Positions 51,632-60,388 of a stretch of DNA of 64,000 nucleotides are shown piece after piece. A program made the position numbers and the translations under genes. How positions within the stretch are numbered: position 1 is the stretch's first letter; every line of letters begins with the position of its first letter. Source of the stretch: Azoarcus_F sp048158365 (GTDB lineage Bacteria > Pseudomonadota > Gammaproteobacteria > Burkholderiales > Rhodocyclaceae); NCBI GenBank assembly GCA_048158365.1, contig JBLLNL010000007.1; one strand, given 5' to 3'. The notes under the pieces were generated by a model. It saw only the letters and a program-made list of their open reading frames with translations. It had not been told where the DNA came from and searched no databases.

Positions 51632-52570
51632 ATGCTATCGAGAGTCGCAGAGCGTGTGTATTGGATGGCGCGCTATATCGAGCGGGCGGAAAATACCGCG
51701 CGAATGATGATGGCCTTCCACAACCTGGCGCTGGACATGCCCCGCTCGGTTCAGCTTTCGTGGAAGGGGCTGGTGGCGGTGACCGGCAACGACCACATCT
51801 TCGACGAGCACTATCAGCGCGAGGACGACCGCAACTGTGTCAAGTTCCTGGTTGCGGATACCTACAACCCGAGTTCGGTCTTCAGTTCGCTGCGTGGCGC
51901 TCGCGAGAACGTGCGCACCACGCGCGACCTGGTGCCGACCGACGGCTGGGAGGTGGTAAACGAGCTCTACCTGTTCGCGCGCGACCATCTGGAAAGCGGG
52001 CTGACCAAGCGCGGGCGCTACGCTTTTCTGTCCGAGATCGTGCGCCGCTGCCAGACGCTGACCGGCTTGCTCGCCGGGAGCATGAGCCACGACCCCGCCT
52101 ACGACTTCATCCGGCTCGGCCGCAATCTGGAGCGCGGCGACATGGCGACCCGGCAGATCGACGTCGGTGCGATCCGCCTGCTGACGCGTCGCGACGACCC
52201 GGAACCTTACGAAGGCCTGTTGTGGACCAGCGTGCTGCGCTCGCAGAGCGGTTTCCAGATGTACCGTCAGCACGTCAAGCGCCGCATCAACGGACCGGAC
52301 GTGGTGCGCTTTCTGCTGCAGGACGTCCCGTTCCCGCGTTCGGTCGCGCATGCGCTGACCCAGTCCGAGAGCGCGCTCGACTGCCTGCCGCACAACGAGC
52401 GTCCGCTGCGGATCGCGATGCAGGCCCGGCGCCATGTGCTCGATGCGGACGTCGACGCGCTGATCGCAGGCGACGGGCTACACGAATTCATGGACAGGCT
52501 CCAGCTCGAGATCGCCGAACTGCACGAGGCGATCGTCGAATGCTGGTTTCCGGCCGCGTACGACGCTTGA
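51632..52570 (+). CDS. Alpha-E domain protein
   Basis: A 312-residue, mostly helical protein starting MLSRVAERVYWMARYIERAE, the alpha-E signature. ARENVRTTRDLVPTDGWEVV and FIRLGRNLERGDMATRQID are further family motifs. Function unknown; it always accompanies circularly permuted ATP-grasp proteins and is expected to act with them. One base separates it from that gene. Confidence 0.9.
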   Translation: MLSRVAERVYWMARYIERAENTARMMMAFHNLALDMPRSVQLSWKGLVAVTGNDHIFDEHYQREDDRNCVKFLVADTYNPSSVFSSLRGARENVRTTRDLVPTDGWEVVNELYLFARDHLESGLTKRGRYAFLSEIVRRCQTLTGLLAGSMSHDPAYDFIRLGRNLERGDMATRQIDVGAIRLLTRRDDPEPYEGLLWTSVLRSQSGFQMYRQHVKRRINGPDVVRFLLQDVPFPRSVAHALTQSESALDCLPHNERPLRIAMQARRHVLDADVDALIAGDGLHEFMDRLQLEIAELHEAIVECWFPAAYDA

Positions 52571-52628
52571 GCGGCAAGGCGCGGGTGCAAAATGCTATCC
52601 TTGCGCTGGTTATGGATCGGTAGGATCT

Positions 52629-53825
52629 TTGGCGAACTCTCGGGTACATATCGGCGTGGCTGGTCTATTTGGCAACAAGTCTCCTGCGGGTAAACCGGGT
52701 GCGCGGGACGGCGCCCGCAAGGATGCGCCCCCGCGTCGTGGGCAGGCAGCCGAGCCTGGCGGCGAATTGTCCCGCATCGATTTCTCCACCGGCGAATTCT
52801 CGCTGGCGCTGGCCGATTGCGCGGACCTGGTCGAAGTCCAGGAGGTCGGTACAGGCCTTGGTGCGATATTCGAGGAAGTCGCGATCCTCTACGCGAACGG
52901 CAATGCGCGCGAAGCCGAAGCCCTGCTCAATGCGGTGCTGGCGGATGAATCCGCCGCAGCAGGGGAAGGGCTGTGGATGATGCTGCTCGATCTGTACCAG
53001 CTGACCGGGCAGCGCGAGCGCTTCGAGTCGCGTGTGCTCGACTACGCGACCCGTTTCGAGCGCTCCCCGCCGCCGTGGGTGGATCTGTCGGCGAGTCCGC
53101 CGAGGCGCAAGTCCGACGTGGTGCCGCTGATCAATCTGACCGGCAACCTGAACGGTCAGGCCGAAGCGCAATTCAAGCAGATGCTGGTGATCGGGCAGAA
53201 GAGCGGGGCGATCAGGATAGACCTGAAGCGCCTGCGCACGGTCGATGAAACCGGCTGCTGCCTGCTGCTGGACGTGGTCGCCGGACTCGCGCGGGAGCGC
53301 GCCAGACTGTACCTGCTCAACTGCGAGGGGCTGATCACGCTGGTCGAGAGCCAGATCGAGGTCGGTGTCGCACAGCGCAGGCCGTTCTGGTTGCTGATGC
53401 TGGAGCTCCTCCAGCATACTGGCGCGCACGAGCGTTTCGAGCAGTTGGCGCTCGATTATGCGATCACCTTCGAGGAGTCGCCGCCGTCCTGGGAAGACAA
53501 ACCCCGGCCCACTGCGGCGATTGCCGCAACCAACCAGACCAGCGTGCGTTCGGACGACTGTTGCCTGGAGGGGGAACTGGTCGGCGCGGGCAACGAGAGC
53601 ATCCGGCGGCTCGCCGCACTGGGGGCCGAACGGCAGTCGATCGAGATCGACTGCGGCCAGTTGCGGCGCATGGATTTCGTGTGTGCAGGCACCCTCTTCA
53701 ACATCGTGTCCTCCCTGTGTGCACAGGGGAAGCGGGTGAGCCTGATCAATGTCAATGCGATGGTCGGCGCGCTGTTGCGCGTGATGAGTGTCGATCAGGT
53801 GGCGCAGGTCAGCCTGCGCCGCTGA
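52629..53825 (+). CDS. Protein with two STAS-like domains and duplicated helical segment
   Basis: A 398-residue cytoplasmic protein from a TTG start (weak RBS). It carries two STAS-like segments (about 165-240 with IRIDLKRLRTVDETGCCLLL, and about 310-395 with IEIDCGQLRRMDFVCAGTLF). A repeated helical motif precedes each: LLDLYQLTGQRERFESRVLD with ATRFERSPPPW, and LLELLQHTGAHERFEQLALD with AITFEESPPSW. The conserved phosphorylatable Ser of anti-sigma antagonists is not evident. Located 38 bases before hslV. It may be a scaffolding or lipid-binding partner; function is not known. Confidence 0.72.
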   Translation: MANSRVHIGVAGLFGNKSPAGKPGARDGARKDAPPRRGQAAEPGGELSRIDFSTGEFSLALADCADLVEVQEVGTGLGAIFEEVAILYANGNAREAEALLNAVLADESAAAGEGLWMMLLDLYQLTGQRERFESRVLDYATRFERSPPPWVDLSASPPRRKSDVVPLINLTGNLNGQAEAQFKQMLVIGQKSGAIRIDLKRLRTVDETGCCLLLDVVAGLARERARLYLLNCEGLITLVESQIEVGVAQRRPFWLLMLELLQHTGAHERFEQLALDYAITFEESPPSWEDKPRPTAAIAATNQTSVRSDDCCLEGELVGAGNESIRRLAALGAERQSIEIDCGQLRRMDFVCAGTLFNIVSSLCAQGKRVSLINVNAMVGALLRVMSVDQVAQVSLRR

Positions 53826-53863
53826 GTCGGACCGGCCTGAATCGAATCAATCGAGGAACAATC

Positions 53864-54403
53864 ATGGAGCAATATCGCGGCACCACCATCCTGTCGGTGC
53901 GCCGGGGCCGGCACGTCGCGCTCGGTGGCGACGGTCAGGTCACGCTGGGCAATATCGTGATCAAGGCGACCGCGCGCAAGGTGCGCACGCTGTATCAGGG
54001 CAGGATACTCGCCGGTTTTGCGGGCGGCACCGCCGACGCCTTCACTCTGTTCGAGCGGTTCGAGGGCAAACTCGACAAGCATCAGGGAAATCTGCTGCGC
54101 AGCGCGGTGGAACTGGCCAAGGACTGGCGCACCGATCGCATGCTGCGCCGACTCGAGGCGATGCTGGCGGTCGCCGACGGCGAGCACTCGCTGGTCATCA
54201 CCGGCAATGGCGACGTGCTCGAACCCGAGCAGGGCATCGTCGCGATCGGCAGCGGTGGCGCGTATGCGCAGTCGGCGGCGCGCGCGCTGCTCGAGAACAC
54301 CGAACTGTCGCCCGAGGACATCGTGAAGAAGTCGCTTCAGATCGCCGGCGACCTTTGCATCTACACCAACCAGAGCCATGTGATCGAGGTACTTCAAGCG
54401 TGA
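53864..54403 (+). CDS. hslV: ATP-dependent protease proteolytic subunit HslV
   Basis: A 179-residue proteasome-beta-like peptidase. After removal of a short propeptide (MEQYRG) the catalytic Thr7 becomes N-terminal (TTILSVRRG). GGDGQVTLG and AGFAGGTADAF are typical of HslV rather than Anbu. The stop overlaps the hslU GTG start by 4 bases. Confidence 0.97.
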   Translation: MEQYRGTTILSVRRGRHVALGGDGQVTLGNIVIKATARKVRTLYQGRILAGFAGGTADAFTLFERFEGKLDKHQGNLLRSAVELAKDWRTDRMLRRLEAMLAVADGEHSLVITGNGDVLEPEQGIVAIGSGGAYAQSAARALLENTELSPEDIVKKSLQIAGDLCIYTNQSHVIEVLQA

Positions 54404-55731
54404 CCCAGATGACCCCCCCGGAGATCGTCTCCGAACTCGACAAGCACATCGTCGGACAGGACAAGGCCAAGCGCGCGGTCGCGATCGCGCTGCGCAACCG
54501 CTGGCGTCGCGCCCAGGTGGACGAGCCACTTCGCAGCGAGATCACGCCCAAGAACATCCTGATGATCGGTCCGACCGGTGTCGGCAAGACTGAGATCGCG
54601 CGTCGGCTGGCCCGCCTCGCGAACGCCCCGTTCATCAAGGTCGAGGCGACCAAGTTCACCGAAGTGGGCTACGTCGGCCGCGACGTCGAGACCATCATCC
54701 GCGACCTGGCCGAGACTGCGATCAAGGACATGCGCGAGCAGGCCATGCGCAGCGTACGCGATCGCGCACTGGACGCGGCCGAGGACCGCGTGCTGGACGC
54801 GCTGCTGCCCCCGGCGCGTGCGGTCGGTCTCGATGCCGAGCCCGCAGCGCAGGATTCGAGCACCCGTCAGAAATTCCGCAAGAAGCTGCGCGAGGGGGAA
54901 CTCGACGACAAGGAGATCGAGATCGAGGTCGCCGCGCATGCGATGACCGCCGAGATCTTCGCGCCGCCCGGCATGGAGGAACTCACGCAGCAGATTCAGG
55001 GCATGTTCCAGAATCTGGGCGGTGGCAAGAAGAAGCAGCGCAAGATGAAGATCAGTGACGCGATCAAGGCGCTCGCCGACGAGGAAGCCGCGCGCATGAT
55101 CAACGACGAGGAGATCAAGGCCGAGGCGGTGCGTTCGGTCGAACAGAACGGCATCGTGTTCCTCGACGAGGTGGACAAGATCGCGGCGCGCTCCGACGTG
55201 CATGGCGCGGACGTGTCGCGCCAGGGCGTGCAGCGTGACCTTCTGCCGCTGGTCGAAGGGACGACCGTGTCCACCAAGTACGGCATGATCAAGACCGACC
55301 ACATCCTGTTCATCGCGAGCGGTGCCTTCCACCTGTCCAAACCGAGCGATCTGATTCCGGAACTGCAGGGGCGCTTTCCGATCCGGGTCGAACTGGAGAG
55401 CCTGTCGGTGGAGGATTTCGAGCGCATCCTGACCAAGACCGACGCCTGCCTGACCCGTCAGTACGAGGCGCTGCTGGCGACCGACGGCGTGACGCTGGGC
55501 TTCACCGACGAAGGGATCCGGCGGCTCGCCGAGATCGCGTATCACGTCAACGAGAAAACCGAGAACATCGGCGCGCGCCGGCTGTACACGGTGATGGAGA
55601 AGCTGCTCGAGGAAGTGTCCTTCGACGCGGGCAAGGCCGGCTTCGACCGGGTCAATGTCGACGCGACCTATGTCGACTCCCGTCTGGAAGTGCTGTCCCA
55701 ACGCGAGGACCTGGCCCGCTACGTGCTCTGA
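54400..55731 (+). CDS. hslU: ATP-dependent protease ATPase subunit HslU
   Basis: A 443-residue AAA+ unfoldase, the same length as the E. coli protein. The GTG at 54400 (read VTQMTPPEIV) is preferred over the ATG at 54409 because it matches E. coli MSEMTPREIV and gives a coupled overlap. Walker A GPTGVGKT is at 57-64, Walker B is in GIVFLDEVDKI, with the HslU I-domain between. The C-terminus EDLARYVL docks into HslV. Confidence 0.97.
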   Translation: MTQMTPPEIVSELDKHIVGQDKAKRAVAIALRNRWRRAQVDEPLRSEITPKNILMIGPTGVGKTEIARRLARLANAPFIKVEATKFTEVGYVGRDVETIIRDLAETAIKDMREQAMRSVRDRALDAAEDRVLDALLPPARAVGLDAEPAAQDSSTRQKFRKKLREGELDDKEIEIEVAAHAMTAEIFAPPGMEELTQQIQGMFQNLGGGKKKQRKMKISDAIKALADEEAARMINDEEIKAEAVRSVEQNGIVFLDEVDKIAARSDVHGADVSRQGVQRDLLPLVEGTTVSTKYGMIKTDHILFIASGAFHLSKPSDLIPELQGRFPIRVELESLSVEDFERILTKTDACLTRQYEALLATDGVTLGFTDEGIRRLAEIAYHVNEKTENIGARRLYTVMEKLLEEVSFDAGKAGFDRVNVDATYVDSRLEVLSQREDLARYVL

Positions 55732-55786
55732 GCGGGAGCGGGGGCCGGGAAGCGGCCTCCGTTCTGGTCAGGACGAACCCTTCCCG

Positions 55787-56662
55787 ATGCTGATCCGAAT
55801 CGTTGCCATCCTGTTTCCGATGTTCGCGATCGCGGCGCTGGGTTACTGGATCGGCCGGCGCCTGAAGCCGGACATGGCGCATGCGAACAAGCTCAACATG
55901 GACGTCTTCCTGCCGGCGTTGATCTTCGCCGCGCTGGTCAATCGCGACATGCGGGTGACCGACTACTTCGTGCTGTCGCAGGCGACGCTGATCATCGTTA
56001 TCGCGACCGGCCTGGCCGGCTGGGGGCTGGCGCATCTGAGCCGGATTCCGGCGCGCACGCTGGTGCCCCCGATGATGTTTCCGAACACCGGCAACCTCGC
56101 GCTGCCGCTGGCGGTGCTGGCATTCGGCGAAAGCGCGCTGGCACCGGCGGTGGTGATCTTCATGACTATGAACCTGGTGCACTTCACCTTCGGCGCGTGG
56201 TTGCTGGACCATCGGGTCCGCTTGTGGACGGTGTGGAAGATTCCGTCGGTGCTGGCGACCCTGCTCGGCCTCGCGGTCGCGTTCGCCGGCATCGACATCT
56301 GGCCGCCCCTGCTGACTGCGATCCGCATGGTCGGCGACATCTCGGTGCCGCTGATGCTGTTCGCGCTGGGTGTGCGGCTGAACGACTCGCGCATCACGTC
56401 GGTCGGCAAGGGCATGTTCGTCGGGATCGCCCGACCGATGGTCGGGATGGCAATTTCGTGGAGCGTGCTGCTGATGTTCGATCTGCCGCCGGAACAGCAT
56501 GCGCTGGTGTTCGTGTTCGGCGCGCTGCCTCCGGCCGTGCTCAACTACATGTTTGCGGAACGCTATCATCAGGACCCGGAGACGGTCGCGTCGATGGTAC
56601 TGATCGGCAATCTGCTCGCGCCGATCTTCCTGATGGTCGCGCTCGCGATCGTGCTGCCCTGA
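55787..56662 (+). CDS. AEC-family transporter
   Basis: A 291-residue inner-membrane carrier with about ten hydrophobic helices, of the auxin efflux carrier family (MLIRIVAILFPMFAIAALGY start, then PNTGNLALPLAVLAFGESAL and MVLIGNLLAPIFLMVALAI). Bacterial members move dicarboxylates or amino acids; the substrate is unknown. Lies 55 bases after hslU. Confidence 0.87.
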   Translation: MLIRIVAILFPMFAIAALGYWIGRRLKPDMAHANKLNMDVFLPALIFAALVNRDMRVTDYFVLSQATLIIVIATGLAGWGLAHLSRIPARTLVPPMMFPNTGNLALPLAVLAFGESALAPAVVIFMTMNLVHFTFGAWLLDHRVRLWTVWKIPSVLATLLGLAVAFAGIDIWPPLLTAIRMVGDISVPLMLFALGVRLNDSRITSVGKGMFVGIARPMVGMAISWSVLLMFDLPPEQHALVFVFGALPPAVLNYMFAERYHQDPETVASMVLIGNLLAPIFLMVALAIVLP

Positions 56663-56682
56663 ATGGTCCGAGGTTACCCCCG

Positions 56683-57003
56683 GTGAAACGCTTCATGCAC
56701 TGCCTCAACCTGGTAGAGGCCCATCATTGCGCCAACCTGCTGCGTTCGGCCGGCATCCATGCGGAGGTGCGCAACACCTTTCTGGCCGGCGCGGTCGGCG
56801 ACATTCCGTTTATCGAGGCCGGCCCGCAGATCTGGATCGACGATCGCCAGGACGAGACGATCGCGCGCACCATCCTGACCGAATCGGAACAGGCACCGCG
56901 CGCCGCGTCGTGGCGCTGCGAGCGCTGCGGTGAAACCATGGAGGGCCAGTTTGCGCAGTGCTGGAACTGCGGCGCGCTGAAGCCGTTCGAGCATGACAGC
57001 TGA
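56683..57003 (+). CDS. DUF2007 protein with C-terminal zinc ribbon
   Basis: A 106-residue protein from a GTG start, 20 bases after the AEC gene. Residues 1-70 are a DUF2007 ferredoxin-like fold (LVEAHHCANLLRSAGIHAEV, PQIWIDDRQDETIAR). Residues about 79-98 hold a CxxC...CxxC zinc ribbon (CERCGE, CWNCGAL). Function unknown. Confidence 0.82.
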   Translation: MKRFMHCLNLVEAHHCANLLRSAGIHAEVRNTFLAGAVGDIPFIEAGPQIWIDDRQDETIARTILTESEQAPRAASWRCERCGETMEGQFAQCWNCGALKPFEHDS

Positions 57004-57070
57004 TGGCCGACTCACGGTGCGATGTGGGATCGACCTCGTATGACGGCGCGCGTCGATCCACACGCGCGCG

Positions 57071-57847
57071 TCACCACGCGTTTTCGACCGCGAACTGGCC
57101 CGGTTCTTCGCGCCGTGCCAGCGCGAAGCCCATGTCCTTGAGCTGCTTGCGGGTGTCGCGCACCATCTCCGGGTTGCCGCAGATCATGATTCTCGAATCC
57201 TTGCGGTTCAGCGGCAGTCCGGCGCGACGCTCGAGTTCCCCGGAAGCGAGCAGCGCCGGGATGCGGTGGCCGAGCGCGGCCGGATGCGGTTCGCGCGTGA
57301 CCACCGGCACATAGATCAACCGGTCGGCGTGCGCCCCGATCAGCGGGTGCTCGTTCAGCCGGGCGAGCGCGTCGCGGTAGGTCAGTTCGGCGGCGGTGCG
57401 CACGCTGTGGACCAGCACGATGTGTCGATAGTCGCTCCAGGTCGAGGGATCCTGAAGAATGGACAGGAAGGGCGCGAGGCCGGTACCGGTCGCGAGCAGC
57501 CACAGGTTCTGGCCCGGACGGAAGCGATCGATGGTCAGAAAGCCGAAGCTGGTCTTGCCGATCAGGATCTGGTCGCCGACCGAGCATTGCGCCAGCCGGG
57601 TCGTGAATTCACCGTCCGACACTACGATGGAAAAGAACTCGAGGAAATCGTCATACGGGGCCGACACCATCGAGTAGGCGCGCCACACCGTTTCGCCGTC
57701 CCTGGTTTGCAGGCCCAGCCGTGCGAACTGACCCGGAACGAAGCGAAAGCCGGGATGGCGGGTGGTACGGAACGACAACAGGCCCGGCGTCCAGGTGTGG
57801 ATGCGGGTGATCGTCTCGCGCGTGAATTTGTCGTCAGGGGTGCTCAT
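57071..57847 (-). CDS. fpr: Ferredoxin-NADP reductase
   Basis: A 258-residue FAD/NADP(H) flavoprotein of the bacterial FNR class. The FAD motif RAYSMVSAP is at about 61-69, LLATGTGLAPFLSIL binds NADP, and MICGNPEMVRDTRKQL is typical. It ends in aromatic Trp (VENAW), like the terminal aromatic residue of Fpr that stacks on FAD. It supplies or withdraws electrons from ferredoxin/flavodoxin, including for Fe-S assembly. Preceded by an IscR-like palindrome. Confidence 0.93.
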   Translation of the reverse strand: MSTPDDKFTRETITRIHTWTPGLLSFRTTRHPGFRFVPGQFARLGLQTRDGETVWRAYSMVSAPYDDFLEFFSIVVSDGEFTTRLAQCSVGDQILIGKTSFGFLTIDRFRPGQNLWLLATGTGLAPFLSILQDPSTWSDYRHIVLVHSVRTAAELTYRDALARLNEHPLIGAHADRLIYVPVVTREPHPAALGHRIPALLASGELERRAGLPLNRKDSRIMICGNPEMVRDTRKQLKDMGFALARREEPGQFAVENAW

Positions 57848-57874
57848 GCTGTCCTCCGCTGTGGTCGGGATCCT

Positions 57875-57899
57875 TTAGTTGACTAAATTAGTCGGATAA
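57875..57899 (-). promoter_or_regulatory. IscR type 1-like operator upstream of fpr
   Basis: The plus strand reads TTAGTTGACTAAATTAGTCG, continuing GATAA. It contains the perfect palindrome GACTAA-A-TTAGTC. Against the type 1 IscR consensus ATASYYGACTRWWWYAGTCRRSTAT it matches 22 of 25 positions by eye. It lies 28 bases before the fpr ATG, in an A/T-rich island. IscR control of an fpr gene is known in Pseudomonas aeruginosa. Confidence 0.6.
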
Positions 57900-57943
57900 A
57901 AGTTCGCACCACGACGCGTGCCGCTCCGCCCCGGTCCCGTCGG

Positions 57944-58738
57944 TCAGGGCTGGTCGGGGACCTTGTCGCCTTTCGGGGGCGTGGTCATTCTGTCGACCAG
58001 CGAACCGATCAGCTCGACCGGTACCGGGAAGACGATGGTCGAACTCTTGTCGCCGGCGACCTGCGTCAGCGTCTGCAGATAGCGCAGCTGCATCGCGGCG
58101 GGCTGGCGCGACAGCATTTCGGCCGCTTCCATCAGCGATTCGGCGGCCTGCTTCTCGCCTTCGGCATGGATGACCTTCGCACGCCGCTCGCGCTCGGCTT
58201 CGGCCTGGCGCGCGATCGCCCGGATCATGTTCTCGTTGAGATCGATATGCTTGATCTCGACGTTGGTGACCTTGATGCCCCAGGCATCAGTCTGTGCATC
58301 CAGGATCTGCTGCACGTCCAGATTCAGCTTCTCGCGCTCGGCCAGCATCTCGTCGAGTTCGTGCTTGCCGAGCACCGCCCGCAGCGTGGTCTGCGCGAGC
58401 TGGCTGGTCGCATTGAAGTAGTCCTCTACCTGGATGATCGCCCTTTCCGGGTCCACGACGCGGAAGTAGACGACTGCATTGACCTTGACCGACACGTTGT
58501 CGCGCGAGATCACGTCCTGGCTGGGCACGTCCATCGTCACGACGCGCAGATCCACCCGTACCATCTGCTGCACGCCCGGGATCACCAGGATGAGGCCGGG
58601 CCCCTTGACCTTCCAGAAGCGGCCGAGCATGAAGATCACGCCGCGTTCGTATTCGCGCAGGATCCGGATCGCGCTGATCAGCAGCGCGACCAGGACGATC
58701 ACCACTGTACCGAGACCGAGGTTGAAGTCGAAAATCAT
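57944..58738 (-). CDS. Slipin, SPFH/stomatin-like membrane protein
   Basis: A 264-residue protein. One N-terminal membrane helix (GLGTVVIVLVALLISAI) is followed by an SPFH domain (EYERGVIFMLGRFWKVKGPG, VPSQDVISRDNVSVKVNAVV) and a helical C-terminus. Its start overlaps the nfeD stop by 4 bases (ATGA), the standard NfeD-slipin operon thought to form membrane microdomains. Confidence 0.93.
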   Translation of the reverse strand: MIFDFNLGLGTVVIVLVALLISAIRILREYERGVIFMLGRFWKVKGPGLILVIPGVQQMVRVDLRVVTMDVPSQDVISRDNVSVKVNAVVYFRVVDPERAIIQVEDYFNATSQLAQTTLRAVLGKHELDEMLAEREKLNLDVQQILDAQTDAWGIKVTNVEIKHIDLNENMIRAIARQAEAERERRAKVIHAEGEKQAAESLMEAAEMLSRQPAAMQLRYLQTLTQVAGDKSSTIVFPVPVELIGSLVDRMTTPPKGDKVPDQP

Positions 58739-60228
58739 GTCGCACTCCCTGTAGCGATGTCATGGTCGATTGCCGCGGCTTCCACCTTCAATACCAGGCC
58801 GTCGATCGCGACGACCCGGATCCGGTCGCCGGGCGCAAGTGGGGTGGCGCTTTCCACCTGCCAGCTCTCGCCGTGCAGGTGCGCATAGGTACCACCGGCG
58901 TCGGTCGACGTCACGGTGCCGATCTTGCCGATCAGATCCTCGCGCCCGCTGACCACGCGCCGATTGCGCGCCCGCACCGCGAAGCCGCCGATCGCGAGCA
59001 GCAGCCCGGCGCTGACGATGGCCAGTCCGATCAGGAAGGGCAGCGGAATGCCGAAACCGGGAATGTCGCCATCGATCAGGAACAGGCCGCCGATGACGAA
59101 CGCGATCACGCCACCGATGCCGAGCACGCCGAAACTGGGCAGAAAGGCCTCGGCCAGCATCAGCACCGCACCTACCGCCATCAGCGCGACGCCGGCCCAG
59201 TTTACCGGCAACAACTGGAACGCGTACATCGCGATCAGGATGCAGATCAGGCCGGCCACCCCCGGCACGCCGAAACCCGGGCTGGTGAACTCGAAGAACA
59301 GCCCGTAGATGCCGATCATCATCATGATCAGCGCGATCTGCGGATTCGATATCACCGCCAGGAACTGGTTGCGCCAGTTCGGCGCGACATGGTCGACGAA
59401 CGCGTTGGCGGTCGCGAGCGTCACCGTCGCGCCCGTGTCGAGCCTGACCTCCCGCCCGTCGAGCTGGCTCAGCAGGTCGCGCAGGTCGGCGGCCAGTATT
59501 TCGATGACGCCGGCTTCCAGTGCCTCGGTCGCCGACAGGCTGGCCGCCTCGCGCACCGCACGTTCGGCGAAGTCCGCATCGCGGCCGCGCAACTGCGCGA
59601 GGCCGCGGATATAGGCTGCGGCATCGTTGGTGGCCTTGTCCATCAGCGTACTGCCGGTGCTGGCGCCGCTGCCGCGCTGCCGCGACGATGTGGCATCCGG
59701 GTCGGTCTTCCCGCTCGCGTCGGCGTCGTCCGTGGCACCGTCGGTGCGTTCCGGCGCATCGTCGCGGTCCCCTCCGCGGTCTCCCCGCGAAGGCGAGCCC
59801 CCGGTGCCGGGCGGGCCGCCGATCGCGACCGGGGACGCCGCCCCCAGGTTGGTGGCCGGCGCCATCGCGGCGACATGGCTCGCATACAGGATGAAGGTGC
59901 CGGCGCTCGCGGCCCGTGCGCCCTCCGGACTCACATAGGTGACGACGGGGATCGTGGAGGCGAGGATGTCCTTGATGATGGCGCGCATCGACGTGTCCAG
60001 CCCGCCGGGCGTGTCCATCTCGATCACGACCGCGCCGGCATTGCGCTCCACCGCGAGCGCCAGGCCCCGTTTGATGAAGTCGGCACTGGCCGGGCCGATC
60101 GCACCATCGACCCGCAGCACCAGCACGCTGCCGCTGCGCGGCGTGTCGGTCGCGACCGCCAGACCGAGCAGCGCGAGTCCGCCGAGCAGCAGCAGTAAGG
60201 CAAACAGGCGTCGCAGGTTCGCGGGCAT
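58735..60228 (-). CDS. Long NfeD, membrane-bound ClpP-class serine protease
   Basis: A 497-residue protein. The start at 60228 (MPANLRRLFA) follows GAGGA; an upstream ATG would add 11 residues. Signal/anchor 1-26. ClpP-like protease domain: catalytic Ser108 in AASAGTF and Lys198 in LMDKATNDAAAY. Between them residues about 138-193 form a Gly/Asp/Ser/Arg-rich low-complexity insert. Then come four or five membrane helices and a C-terminal OB-fold NfeD domain (GKIGTVTSTDAGGTYAHLHG). Partner protease of the downstream slipin. Confidence 0.92.
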   Translation of the reverse strand: MPANLRRLFALLLLLGGLALLGLAVATDTPRSGSVLVLRVDGAIGPASADFIKRGLALAVERNAGAVVIEMDTPGGLDTSMRAIIKDILASTIPVVTYVSPEGARAASAGTFILYASHVAAMAPATNLGAASPVAIGGPPGTGGSPSRGDRGGDRDDAPERTDGATDDADASGKTDPDATSSRQRGSGASTGSTLMDKATNDAAAYIRGLAQLRGRDADFAERAVREAASLSATEALEAGVIEILAADLRDLLSQLDGREVRLDTGATVTLATANAFVDHVAPNWRNQFLAVISNPQIALIMMMIGIYGLFFEFTSPGFGVPGVAGLICILIAMYAFQLLPVNWAGVALMAVGAVLMLAEAFLPSFGVLGIGGVIAFVIGGLFLIDGDIPGFGIPLPFLIGLAIVSAGLLLAIGGFAVRARNRRVVSGREDLIGKIGTVTSTDAGGTYAHLHGESWQVESATPLAPGDRIRVVAIDGLVLKVEAAAIDHDIATGSAT

Positions 60229-60388
60229 CGCAGAATCCTCGTCGTCAATCGTCGGTTGCATGTATGAGTGTAGTCCAGTCTGCTTGTTCCCGTCAGCGGC
60301 GCTTCACGCCAGTGCACGCAGCGAATCGGCTTGCGACATGCCGGGCCCCTTGCTAGCCTGTTTCATACCGTCTGCAAGGAATGTGTTC

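Noticed and set aside
53864..54403. HslV gene as an Anbu peptidase, given the ATP-grasp/alpha-E neighbours
   Set aside because: Length, the TTILSVRRG active-site start, GGDGQVTLG and the overlap with hslU all identify HslV.
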